Notes under the pieces: generated by a model
Seen by the model: the letters and a program-made list of their open reading frames with translations, nothing else
The model's database searches: none
What the model was told of the DNA's origin: nothing
In this document: positions 53,001-64,000 of the stretch, in pieces
How positions within the stretch are numbered: position 1 is the stretch's first letter
How the letters are laid out: each line of letters begins with the position of its first letter
Source of the DNA: Brugia malayi
Taxonomy: Eukaryota; Nematoda; Chromadorea; Rhabditida; Onchocercidae
Assembly: GCF_000002995.4 (NCBI RefSeq)
Contig: NW_025062475.1
Coordinates: 13,548,687-13,612,686 of the forward strand
Direction: 5' to 3'
Length of the DNA: 64,000 nt
Translations under genes and position numbers: made by a program

Positions 53001-55973
53001 GTAATAATGCTATGCATTTGGCAGGAAAATCAGTTCCACAAGTAGTAATCAACGATATTGTGGCACACTTAAGACATGACAATATCATTAAGTTAGTTTT
53101 TTCTCTTTTTTTGACATTTCTTATGCAATATGAAATGAAAATTATCACAAAATTATTTACAACTTGCAAGTTTTAAGTTTAATTTAAGTTTAAATTTAGT
53201 AATAATTGAACAAAAAAAAAAAAAAAAAAAACGGATAATGAAGTAGAAGAAAGAGAAAAAAAAAAGGTTATTAATATCATTGATTAATTCTGATCACCTA
53301 TAGGTAGGAGAAATGGAGTTTTTTTTCTTCCATTATTACCAAATTTTCTTTTTTTGTCGTAATGATTACAATTAATAATTATAATGTCTCTTAAAAATGA
53401 GTGAATGAAAGTTTTACTATATAATTTGTAATGTAATAGCAATAATAGACTCCAGAAGTCATATTTGTTTATCTATAGGTAATTAGAATTAACTAATAAT
53501 ATTGATAATAATAATAATAATATTGACCTTTTTTTTTTTCCTACTTCGTTATCTGTTTTTTGTTCTATTATTACTAAATTTAAATGCTATATTTTTGGTT
53601 TATCGGTTTGAAAAAAAAAAAAAACATATTATATACTCTTAATATAGATCAGTACATGATGTGAAAGCAGTTGGACATGGAGTTGGACAAGTTCGTTTTA
53701 AAGCAGAAGTTGGTTATGATGGAAGAGCAATTACCAATTTGTATCTTTCCGATTCATGTCACATTCCATCTCTTATTGAAGTTAGTTAATTTTATTTTCA
53801 TTCTAGTTAATTTTTATATTTGAGAAACTCTTCAAGTTTTTAAATCTCTCAGATGAACACATATTTATGAAGTGGAAATTTTTTTCAGTTATTTGTACAA
53901 AAAAAAAAAAAAAAATTTCAGTTATATGTGTATTTTTTTTTTTATTAGAAATTCATCTTTTTTATGGCTCTTATATAGAAAAATTTATATTGTTTCTCTT
54001 CGACATTTTCTGCAAATATCAATTTTATCTCATATCTCTTGGGAAAAGTTATTTTTTTCTTCTTTTTTTTTTTTTTTTTTTGAGAAGTGTTCAGCGTATG
54101 AAAAGTAAGAAAAAGATTAGAATTTCTTCTGGAAAGATATTTAACACTCTAGAGACAGGAAAACTCAGGAAAAAAAAAATCTCTAAAAGAAAACTGTGAT
54201 TTAAAAGGATATGTTTAAATATTCTTTAAAGTGGAATATTTTCAAAGTGATTTTCTGTTGCCCCTTTTCTATTCACAGCTCAATTTTTAAATGGTCTTTA
54301 ACTTCCCCTGAATTTTTACACCTTTTGGTATAATTTTTTTTTTTTTCAAGTATTCCAAAATCTGAATCTTCTTATTTCAAAATTCGAAATTTAATTTTAA
54401 CAAAGGATTGCAAGATGAGATTTTATTGAGCATAGTTGAATGCATTATGTTAGTGTGAGTGCACAAGCAAACAACATTATAAAATTGTCTTAAATTGCAT
54501 TAGTTTGTGTTTCAAACTATGCACTAACATCAATTGATAAACAAATGAAAAACTTGGATTTATAGATACGACTTCACTTTTTTTTTTCTTTTTTTTGGTT
54601 ATTAACACACTTGCTAAAGTAGCTCCTCTTCAAAGGACTTTTTCTATTAATTTTTTTAACGGTTCTTTTCTAAACAAATTTTGAGATGCCGCTGTAATTT
54701 TTGTTTAAAAGCTATATAAGCACAAAAATATATTGTTCTTTTTTTTCATCAAAATTGAAAACTAGTTTACAAATGTACTTTCTTAAGTCTTCTTTTTCTT
54801 CTCTTTCTTTTCCAATTCTATGTAAAAGAAAAAATGAAAAATCTTAAACTGAAAAAAAAAAAAAAAAAAAAAAAAAAGATACATTGTATTGAAATTTACT
54901 GATTTTTTCTCCGAAACACATTTTCGGAAGATTTTATCGAAATTTATTGAAACATTGATTATTTGTTTAATCAGATGTTGCTTACGAGGCAATATTTACT
55001 GATATATTCGCTGTTGAAGATAATTTTAATTGATAAGCTTTGTGAGTATTATGAGAAATAATATAGTTAATTTTATTTTATACTAGTAACTCTTTACTTC
55101 CATTTTTTTTTTTTTTTTTTTTTGTCGTTTTTATAATTTTTGTTGTCTTCTCCTAATTTCTTTCAATCAGTTTCACCTTTTTCTTCTCAAAGAAAAAAAA
55201 AATAAAGCACTGGAAAATATGAAAAATTAGCAAACATAATTGTATTTCCAGTGCATTAAGTTTAGATATTTTAATTATTTTTAATACGGTGAGTGGCTGT
55301 TGTGATTGATTGTTACACAGACATATAAAATATTAATGAATGATGCCGAAACAAACAAGAAATTGAGTAATTTTTGTAATTTTTTGTTAAATTTTTATTT
55401 CGAAAAATTATTATTTCGGTAATTACGTTCTCAAACAAAACAGTCATATATTGTAAAAAAAAAAAAAAAGTTGATTCATTCTATTTTCATCATTGTTTGA
55501 ATTCTACCTCATACTATCTTGCACTTTTACTGAAAATTATAGTAATATATTCGTTTGATAAGGAAATATTTTAACTTTGATTTATTTATTTTTTCCAAAA
55601 TCTTCTTGAAATTGTTCAAAATTTTATTCTGAACATTACAATTTTACCACTTTATAATGCTTTTCTATAAATATATAAATAAACATTATAGTTTTACTCT
55701 CTAATTTTCTATTTTACAATTCATTGAATATTTATCATACAATGTGAAGTAAACAAATATAATGAACAATTATCAAATTAATGAATATGAATTGATTTGA
55801 TAAATCTGATTCAGGAAGCAAAGAAAATTAAAGATGAGGAAGGATTACGACGCTTTATGTTACATCATGGTGAGCATATTGTTAATCGTATAGCTGATGA
55901 AGTGGATCGTATTGAAGAGATGATCAGGAAGAAGCATCCGGATGTTAAACATGTTGATTTGGAACCATTATAA
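50088..55973 (+). CDS. SLC30A9: Mitochondrial zinc transporter ZnT9 (cation diffusion facilitator)
   Basis: Ten exons: 50088-50109, 50612-50748, 51031-51150, 51219-51341, 51477-51558, 51759-52006, 52351-52462, 52818-53091, 53648-53780, 55815-55973, giving 469 residues. Moves zinc across the inner mitochondrial membrane (known role of the family). The N-terminus (1-45) is rich in Arg/Lys and almost free of acids, like a mitochondrial presequence. Residues 50-135 hold the ZnT9-specific EFGL segment. Six membrane helices follow: about 138-161, 163-185, 205-225, 244-265, 295-315 and 320-340. Helix 2 keeps HSSLD of the zinc site; helix 5 has LEDSAS in place of the usual HxxxD, as in other ZnT9 proteins. 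The C-terminal domain has VRFKAEVGYDGR, FMLHHGEHI and ends VKHVDLEPL. The start is ATG-ATG in a 22-base first coding exon joined by phase. The intron after 52006 has a GC donor. Intron 9 is 2.0 kb. Confidence 0.95.
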
Positions 55974-58642
55974 ATTATTATTATTATTATTATTATTATA
56001 AAATGTTATTTAACTTTTTAAATCTTTAATCGTATGAATAGAAATTTCGTAGCACTTTAATAATTGTGAGATTTTATCTTGTAAAAAATTCTTTTTCTTT
56101 TTTTCTTTTTCTTTTTTTTTTTTTTAGGTAACACTGTAATATTTTTTTTTATTTACATTTGTTGAGATATGAACAGTGTCAGTTTAAATCTTCATCTTCG
56201 ACTATAACAACAACAACAAAAAAAAAAAAAAACGAAGAGTCAAACAAATGAATATGATATTATATTTATTAAAAAAAATCATGTTCATAATTATAGGAAT
56301 AATCTAAATTTGGTAAATTTGATAAAGTTTCAGCTTTCTTTTTTTTTTTCGTATTTTTTCGAAAATTATTGTACGTATTTTGTGGTTTTATCTTTTCTGA
56401 TCTATATTTTGTATTCACTTATCTGTGATTCTTTTGAATTCGTTTTGATTTATGTTATTCTTGCAGTTTATCAGTTAGCTATCATCCCATATGTTATGGT
56501 TTCATTTTCATCAGTGTATCATTTTAAATGCATCATTTTAAGATCACATAAACAAATGCTTTTAAAAATGAAAAATTGTACAGATTGTTATTCAAAAAAG
56601 AATCATTATTTAGCTTGAAATTATTGACAATAAGTGAAAGAGAATGATAGCATGATAGCTTTTGTTTTTTTTTTTCAAAGATAAACATAAAAAAATATAC
56701 CATAAATAAGCATTAAAAAATATGCTAGCAGCAATTTTAATATTAAAACTAAAAGTTATTTTAGCAAAAAAAAAAAACATTATCAATTCATAATCGTTAT
56801 ATTCACGAAATATTCTCTGATGCATTGCATATATATTTTCTTCTTGATAAACAGTTATGACATTTTATCAATCATTTTCAAATGATAATTTTTCTTTTCT
56901 TTTTCAATTTCAATCATTGACAAATCTTTTAACACAAATGTCCCTGGCAGGAGTGTAATTTTTACAAGACTTTATGGGAAATAAAAAATCTTTATAGGAT
57001 TGTTACAGGAGTTTAATACTTAATTTTGTTGATAAGAGTATAAAATATAAATTTATGATTTCTCTTTACATTTATCATAATTTTAATTATTTATATTATT
57101 TTTTTTTTTTTTTAAAGCATTTGAAAGTTTACAATTTTACTAAATGATCATTGAATTTATGTGAATGAACAAAAAAGAAAAAAAAAAAAAACATGAAAAA
57201 AAACTTTCAACGTAATTTTAAAAACGTTGATAATCAATCAAACATACTGAGAGGAGAAATTGAAAATGATGGATTTGGTATGTTTGATTATTTTGAAGTT
57301 TTTCGTAATTCAAAAAATGTTTATTTGTTATCATTGATAACTAGGTGAAACGATGTAACTTGTTTATTAATTACATTTAACAGCAAATAATTCATCATTC
57401 TATCTGTAATCAAATGATTAATTATACCAAATTTTTAATGTTAAATATATTAGCGTAAAACACATAATTTATTTATTTATTATAAACAAAATTTAATTCA
57501 ATATAAATATAAACAAAGGAATTCAATTAAGTATTATTAGAGTTTGCCATATATTAAGTCTAACAATTAATTAACAAAATAAACAGAAAATGGATCGTCA
57601 AAAAAAAAAAAAATGATTTAGATCAAATAAAATTTTCCAATTAATCAATGGTAATTTCTTTTTTCTCTTTGATCTTTGAATATTGACTTGTTGAAATTAA
57701 TTGATCTAATTGCTACTATAGTTAGTAATAATAATAATTATTATCATAATTTTCATAATAATAATAATTATTATTATTAGCATTGGTAATTATATTATAT
57801 TAACTAGAAGTTTTAGAGTGAAATACGTGTACAAGTCATAAAAATATTTTTGTTTACTTACTATTTGTTATGAAGTAATTTTATTTCATTCTATTAATTA
57901 GCTAATTAAATAAAAGGATCAAAGAAAGGATGAAAAATGTATAAAATTGTAGAAAAACAAAAAAAGAAAAAAATTTTTACAAATCTTTCTGACAAATACA
58001 CCTAAATGATATAAATTAATTAGTAAAGCAAATAAATTACTTTCTCACCTGTTTCTTTTGTTTATTCTCCAATAATACAAATAATTTCATATGAATAATT
58101 AGTAATGAATACAAAAGTAATTAATTAATTGATAAACTGATCCAATCTATGCTAACTTCTTGAGCAAATTATAATGCAAAATTATACAATTTTATTAGAA
58201 TATTTGGAAGAATATAATAATTGGAAGTATCATTGAAGCAAATTATATAATTCCATTAATCAAATATCATATCAAAATCTTATTTATAATCATACACTTT
58301 GCTGATAATATCAATAATTAGTGATAATTAAGTACTGTCAGCAAAATCATTAAAAATATATGATGCTAGCTGGTAAAATCTAAATTTTAGTTTTATCAAT
58401 GAATTAAAAAAAAAAAGAGGAAGAATGAAAGAAAAAAAAAAAAAAAAAAAAAAAAAACGAAACTTGAAAATTGAATTAAATTGTTTCCAATCCAGCAGCA
58501 ACAAACTTTTTTAGTTGTCATCGAATTAATTCAATTCTGCTCGAACATATAAAACAAAAATTTTTTTCTTTTTTCTGCTTGCAATTTATCATTTCAATTG
58601 CTTAAAAAAATAATAGTAATAATAATAATAATAAATACATTA
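55974..58642. other. Intergenic between convergent genes
   Basis: Holds the 3' flanks of SLC30A9 (plus) and the polyglutamine gene (minus). A+T-rich, with a (tta)n run directly after the SLC30A9 stop, an aataat/attatt palindromic tract near 57726-57780, and a poly-A run of about 23 at 58433. No coding sequence was recognised. Confidence 0.65.
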
Positions 58643-59024
58643 TTAGCTAATAATAATATGTCCATTATCAACAATTTCAGTGGTAATTGTTGTTTCAGTG
58701 GTATGATGATGATTAATCAAATGATTATTATTCAATTTTTGTTGCTTTCCACGATATTTTTGATATTGATAACGCCAAATTGTGATCCTTCGTAGAAGCC
58801 ATGTCATAAATGTTTTAAATGCAATTAGAATAAAGAATAAAGCTAGAATAATTGCTGTTCCAATACCAATCCATGGATCATAATAACGATAGAAATCATC
58901 AGTTGTACGTGGTGGATTTGAATCCATGAAATCACGTTTATCTGGTATTTTACATGTTGGAAAACAAGAATTATACTGTTGCTTTTGTTGTTGTTGTTGT
59001 TGTTGTTGTCGTTGTTGACGTTGC

Positions 59025-59062
<38 letters not shown>

Positions 59063-59092
59063 TAGCAATTGAACAACTTCTGTTGAACGCAT
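58643..59092 (-). CDS. Polyglutamine single-pass membrane protein, unknown function
   Basis: Unbroken 149-codon frame; I do not recognise the family. Residues 1-10 start MRSTEVVQLL. About 11-42 is a Gln run with a few Arg/Lys interruptions, encoded by CAA/CAG. About 43-75 is a polar segment with two Cys (SCFPTCK) and DSNPPRTTDDFYRYYDP. About 76-103 is one hydrophobic helix, WIGIGTAIILALFFILIAF, followed by a basic juxtamembrane stretch (LLRRITIWRYQYQKYRGK), then an Asn/His/Thr-rich tail ending HIIIS. The complex, non-repetitive centre with a clear helix and positive-inside tail argues for a real gene, perhaps with an extracellular or lumenal N-terminus. An AAG acceptor about 20 bases before the ATG could accept a spliced leader or an upstream exon. 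The frame could be only the last exon of a larger gene. Confidence 0.6.
58979..59062. repeat. (GTT)n / (CAA)n trinucleotide repeat within the polyglutamine frame
   Basis: Nearly pure gtt repeats on the plus strand with a few cgt/acg/gct interruptions. They encode the Gln run on the minus strand. Confidence 0.95.
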
Positions 59093-59395
59093 AAGTTTGT
59101 AAATAAAACCTTAAATGTTAAATTTTAAACTAAAAATTTGTAGCCAGAATACATGTTAAGTATTATTATTTCTCAAGGGGAATAAAAGAAGCCATAGATA
59201 GGCTTTTTTATAGTCGATTTAAACAAGTTAAGAAAAAGTTAAATATAATAATGGAAGATAAAAAAAAAAAAAAAGAGGAGAAATAAGTAAGTGAAATAAA
59301 GTAGTAAAGATGAAAGAAAGAATGAATGAAAGAGGAGATTTAAAAGTATAAAAATTTTTGTCTAAGCAAAAGAATTGAGCAATTAAAGAGGAATG

Positions 59396-59640
59396 AGAAG
59401 AAGAAGAAGAAGGAAAAGGAGAAGGAGAAGGAGAAGTGAAGAAAAGAAGAATGCGCTGAATTTCCTCCCGAAATTATGTCCTGAAGTAAATGAAAATAGC
59501 AAGAATGAAGTTAGAAGAACTGCTGCTGCTGCTGCTGCTGCTGCTGCTACCAATGCTACCGCTGCTACCAATGCTACCACTGCTACCACTACTACCGCTA
59601 CTACCACTACTATCACTGCTACTACTACTAGCTTACTAAG
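59396..59640. repeat. Trinucleotide-rich tract (AGA, CTG, ACC/ACT)
   Basis: aga/gaa repeats at 59396-59440, then pure ctg at about 59519-59550, then a mixture of acc, aat, gct and act triplets to 59635. Open frames on both strands across it are homopolymeric (Ala, Thr, Arg or Val) and are not taken as genes. It lies 300-550 bp upstream of the polyglutamine frame. Confidence 0.85.
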
Positions 59641-59763
59641 TTTTCATTAATTTTGGAATATTAGTTGAAGTTTGATCGTATTTGCTTGATTTGATTGCTT
59701 TTGCTTGTTTATTTTGTCTTATATAAGTGGCACTTATTTATTTATTGCCTTAGCAGTAGTTAA

Positions 59764-59855
59764 TAATGATGATAATAGTGATGACGATGATTATAATGAT
59801 AATAACAACGATGGTTATAATGGTAATAACAACGATGATTATAATGATAATAACA

Positions 59856-59921
<66 letters not shown>
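59764..59921. repeat. 33 bp imperfect repeat followed by (TAA)n
   Basis: Two to three copies of aacaacgatgattataatga type units, then about twenty uninterrupted taa triplets (59858-59921). Confidence 0.9.
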
Positions 59922-59922
<1 letters not shown>

Positions 59923-61656
59923 GACAGTTATTTTCATTCGTTTAACAATAAACAAAATAATACTAATACAATTGGATTAAATTAGATTAAATCAAATTAG
60001 ATTAAATATAAATCAAATTAAATTGTCCAAAATTTGATTTCATTTTTTTTTTTTTTTTTTTAATGATGATAAAGCAAAAAGAAACAAATTGAAATATGCA
60101 ATTGTAATCTGAAATAAAATTATATACAATAATACATATTTTAATCTTTTTAAATTTTTTGAATAAAGAAAGAAAAAACAATATAATTTTCTCAAATTAA
60201 AATTGTATATTTCATAAATAAAAAAAAAAAAAAATTCGTTTTTCGTTTTTTTTTTTTTCTTTTCCTTTTTACTTTCATTTCTTTCCTTTACTATTACTTA
60301 ATTAAGTTATATTCAATTTGTCGGACATTTTTCACTTCATTTCATTTTACTTTTTCCTCTTTTTCACTTTTTTAAACTAAAAAAAAAAGAGAAAGAAAGA
60401 AAGAAATGTAATTTAGTATAATTCAAAATGTGTAGCATCCGAGAATGTTAGAAATAATTTGAAATATCATTCATCTAACAAACATATTAATTAATAATTT
60501 GCAAAGAAAGGAAATTAGTATTAGTAAAATAAAATAAAATAAAAAAAGTTTGCTATTGATGAATTTGCAAACAAAAATTATTGATGAAAGTGAAGACAGA
60601 TAATAGTATTTTTAAAAATTAAACCAGAAAAATTGTTTATTTAAAAAATTTTAAATTTACATATTTGTCATCTTTAAACAAATGAATATATTTGAGTGAA
60701 TAAATATTATTCATATAGTATTCTTTTAGATTGCTTATAAAAAAATCTTTTTTTTTTTGTTCCTTTTACTTTATTGAAATAAATTTTTTGAAGTTTAAAA
60801 AATAAAAAAAAAAAAAAAAAATATTTTCGAATTCATTCATCCTAAATCATAAATTTTTCATATTTTAGAATGAAAATTTTCTGTTAAGTATCCCGCAAGT
60901 GAGTAATAATTCTTGGTTAAACAAACAATAGTAAAGTATTATTATTCATCATTTCAAAAATTTAAAAAAAAGATTTTTTGAAAAATTGCATAAGTTATAA
61001 GCAATAAATATAAAAATTAAATATGTAACAAATAGCATATTTTACTTTAAATAATTCTAACATAAATCAGTTTTTAAAAAAAAAAAAAAAAAATATATGT
61101 ATGTAAATTATTATGAATAAATTATTGACAAATGAAAAATTAATTTTTCAAAGCATATAAAATTTCATTTGTCTTCTAAACAATAACTGATAACTATTGA
61201 TTATCATTTGGTATTCAAATGTTTATTTATCATTTAAAATTTTTGTTTTCTCTTTAGCTATAAAATAAATTTGATTTAATGTAATAATTTCTTTAAAAAA
61301 AAAAAAAAAAAAATTGAAAAAATATCTAAATTTTATTGTATTTGCATATTATTTTAAAATAATAATTTTAAACATTTCAAAAAATCCTAATGGAATTTGT
61401 TTTTTTTTCCAAATAATTTATTAAAATTTGCTTTAAAATTTAATTTTTTTTTCCTAAAAAAAAAAAATTTTTCTTTTCATCGTTTTCGTGTATTATTATT
61501 TAATATATTATAACTTTACTTTTTAAATTATTTCATACTTTTTTTTTCAATTATATTTATTCATTCATTTTTCTAAATTCTTAATAACATATGCGTGTGA
61601 TATATTTTGCGCTTTTTTTCATTCAATAATTTTAATGACTGAATAAAATTGAAAAT

Positions 61657-61691
<35 letters not shown>

Positions 61692-64000
61692 AAAAAAAAA
61701 AATTGAAAACAAAAAAAAAAAAAAAAAAAAAACGAATCTGCAAAAATTTCAATAAAAAAAAATTGAAGCATTGCACAGTATTTGATTGGCAAATTGAAGA
61801 AGAAGAAGCGAAAGAGAAAAGTGAATTGTTAAAAAGATAAAAGTTTAAAAAAAAAAAAAAAAAACAAAAATTCAAAAAAAAAGTTAAATTTTTCTCAATT
61901 AATTAATTACCAATATTAAATGTTACATTGTAATAATTTGCTAAACTAAGCAATAATAAATTTAATTTTAGGATAAAATAATAATTGTTTAGTGTATTTT
62001 TTACAATAAACAAAATAAAATATTTTAATTATTTACCGCAAAAAATTACAATCTTTTAAATTCTTTTAAATTTAAATGTATCTCTTTTAAAAATTCTTTC
62101 TCATGCACATACACATATATAAAATATAAAAAAGTATTAATATTTTTCCACATCGAATAATTGTAGCGAATAATTTTTAGATTATCAAAATTGAATTTTA
62201 TGAAAAAAAAAAAAAAAAAAAAAGAAAAATTAAATCAGTGTTAATTAGACAAAAACTATTGCCTATTGGCTAGAAAAGCTAACAAAATATTCTAAAAGTG
62301 CATTTAATGAATATTTATATTTTAATTTTATTCAATTTTATTACTGTAAAAAGAAAAAAGCAAAACAGAATAATAATCAAAAATTTACTAAATATTATAC
62401 AAAAGTAAATAAAATGTTTGCAAACAAAATAAAATAGTAAAAAAAAAAAAAAGAAGAAAATCATTCCAAATTTAAAAAAAAAAAAAATTATTTCAATTCA
62501 AAAGAAAATTTTAAAACGATCATTGATTTTACTTTGAAATTATTCATTGTAGCAAATAAAAAAAAAAAAATGTGCTATTTTTGATTTAAGAAAATTTTCA
62601 AATAATTTGGTTAATTTTTTCATCTTGTTTTTTGCAATTTTTAAGTGGAAAAAATAAACATTAAAAAAAAAAAAAGAAAATAATAATAAAACAATCATAA
62701 AAATTGGTTTAAAAATGCGCTAATGTCACAGTTTATTATCAGTAATTGTTGTATTCAATTTATTTCATTTTATCTATGAGATAAATTTTAAAAAATTAGA
62801 TAATATATTGTAAAGAGAGAAAGAAGCTTTATGATAATTGAATTTTTGCAAGAAAAAAAGAAAAAAAAAAAGAAAAAATGAATTGAAAAGATTGAAATGT
62901 CTTTGTTTTTAAAAATGCATTGATAATGTGCGCATTTGTCGTTTGCTCAATTTATTTTAATATCGTATGATAAGAAATTATTTTAATGCTTTTGAATTAA
63001 ATTTGATTAAAATAAGCACTCAAATTTCTAATAAATAGAATTTAAGTGATAAAATATGATATGATAATTAGCTTAATAATTTAGCACTAATACTTTTTAT
63101 ACTTATTTTTAAACTCTTTTTTTTTTAAAAAAAAAAAAGTTTTTAATTACAAGCAAAACATTTTATTTCTGAAATAATAATTTAATCTAAAATTTGCTAA
63201 ATATAATTTAATAATTCATTTCAGTTTTGGCTATATTTAATATAATTTATACAAGTTGCGATTTTAATTTTATTTTTTTTTCTCGTTTTTTCTTCCTTTT
63301 TTTTTTTAATTTTTGATTTTTTTTTCGCATTTATTGAAATAAATGCAAAAAATATCGAAAAATTCCGGATTCCAATATTTATTCCGGCAATAAGAAGAAA
63401 TAATAATAATAAATCATTATAATCCGATTAATAAGTTAATTCATATGTACCATAATGGAATGAATTTCCTGATAACAATGTAAACGGATAACAGATATGC
63501 ATTTTTTTTTAGCTAAATTTCGGGAATGTTATAAGTATAATAAATTACTGAACTGTTACATATACATAATTCCTGTTAATTAAGCAACCGGTTAATCTTA
63601 CTGATAAGAAATCAAATTCGGGATTTCTACCTCTCTCTCTCTCTCCCTCTCTCTTTCTTCTTTTCTTTGAAAGAATGATTTGATTAAGTGTAAAATAGAG
63701 TAAAATAAAGTAAAATAAATTAAGGCAAAAGTTATTTTCACTTATTCCATCCAAAATTTATTTTTATTTTTCATTTTTCATTTTTAAAAAATTTTCTTTT
63801 CATTTCCATCGAATTATCAATAATAATTGTATTTTCAATGCTAATAAATTTCTGCTATTTATCATTTCTACTACTTAAATCATTTTATCATTTATAATTA
63901 ATAAACAAAATTTTATTGTCTGTCAAAAATATTTCTTTTTTTTTATAAACAAAAAAAAAAAAAAAACGATTTATAAAATTTTATTTAGAAAAGAAGTGTA
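59922..64000. other. No gene seen to the window end
   Basis: Highly A+T-rich with the densest homopolymers in the window (for example poly-A near 61661-61687 and 61713-61732). A (tc)n tract lies at 63632-63655. Open frames are Lys/Phe-rich shadows of these runs. It could be the 5' region or an intron of the polyglutamine gene, or of a gene beyond the right edge. Confidence 0.6.

Noticed and set aside
52753..53169. Long minus-strand open frame of 138 codons
   Set aside because: It is the antisense shadow of SLC30A9 exon 8 (52818-53091), which matches helices 5-6 of ZnT9.
53867..54199. Plus-strand frames of 78-110 codons after SLC30A9 exon 9
   Set aside because: Phe/Lys-rich homopolymer translation inside the 2.0 kb intron 9; exon 9 joins in phase to 55815 without it.
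56310..56618. 102-codon hydrophobic open frame
   Set aside because: T-rich intergenic DNA gives Phe/Ile/Leu runs by chance; no recognisable motif and no start or splice context.
59383..59650. Ala/Val-rich and Thr/Ala/Arg-rich open frames on both strands
   Set aside because: They are translations of trinucleotide repeats with no complex sequence.
61573..61875. Phe-rich minus-strand frame and Lys-rich plus-strand frame
   Set aside because: Both are shadows of poly-A runs at 61660-61735.
1..64000. Wolbachia-derived or other laterally transferred DNA
   Set aside because: No stretch with bacterial gene density, Shine-Dalgarno spacing or distinct base composition was found; only the coding exons and the tRNA rise above the A+T background.

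Overview
The window is nuclear DNA from a nematode, most likely a spirurid/filarial worm. The evidence is extreme A+T richness, very many long poly-A/poly-T runs, genes broken into 80-400 bp exons with T-rich TTTCAG/TTTAAG acceptors, and animal extracellular, Golgi and mitochondrial protein families. Nothing looks prokaryotic: no operons, no Wolbachia-like GC-richer stretch, no CRISPR array. All gene models were joined by hand from splice sites and reading phase. Every internal junction quoted is phase-consistent.

Layout. (1) 43-14629, minus: a 20-exon gene for a secreted or membrane protein with a signal peptide, two NIDO domains and about ten EGF modules, resembling DEX-1; its C-terminus lies beyond the left edge. 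(2) 18927-22685, minus: an 8-exon sedoheptulokinase (SHPK). (3) 24996-28790, minus: a 9-exon core 1 beta-1,3-galactosyltransferase (C1GALT1, T-synthase). (4) About 28.9-41.57 kb: a gene-poor 12.7 kb stretch with a 32 bp minisatellite that has a 127 bp higher-order period. (5) 41577-47667, plus: a semaphorin-domain protein with thrombospondin type 1 repeats and a C-terminal membrane segment (class-5-like), whose signal-peptide exon was not found. (6) 49096-49167, minus: tRNA-Glu(UUC). (7) 50088-55973, plus: a complete 10-exon mitochondrial zinc transporter, SLC30A9, with one GC-AG intron. (8) 58643-59092, minus: a polyglutamine single-pass membrane protein of unknown function. (9) 59.1-64 kb: no gene seen.

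The genes do not form a pathway. Two (DEX-1-like, Sema/TSR) are extracellular guidance or adhesion proteins. C1GALT1 makes core 1 O-glycans in the Golgi, SHPK feeds sedoheptulose-7-phosphate to the pentose phosphate pathway, and SLC30A9 handles mitochondrial zinc. The items most worth a second look are the PSI-less class-5-like semaphorin with a possible secreted isoform, a decayed duplicate EGF exon inside the DEX-1-like gene, a triplicated 19 bp motif just upstream of SLC30A9, a GC-AG intron, and the higher-order minisatellite.
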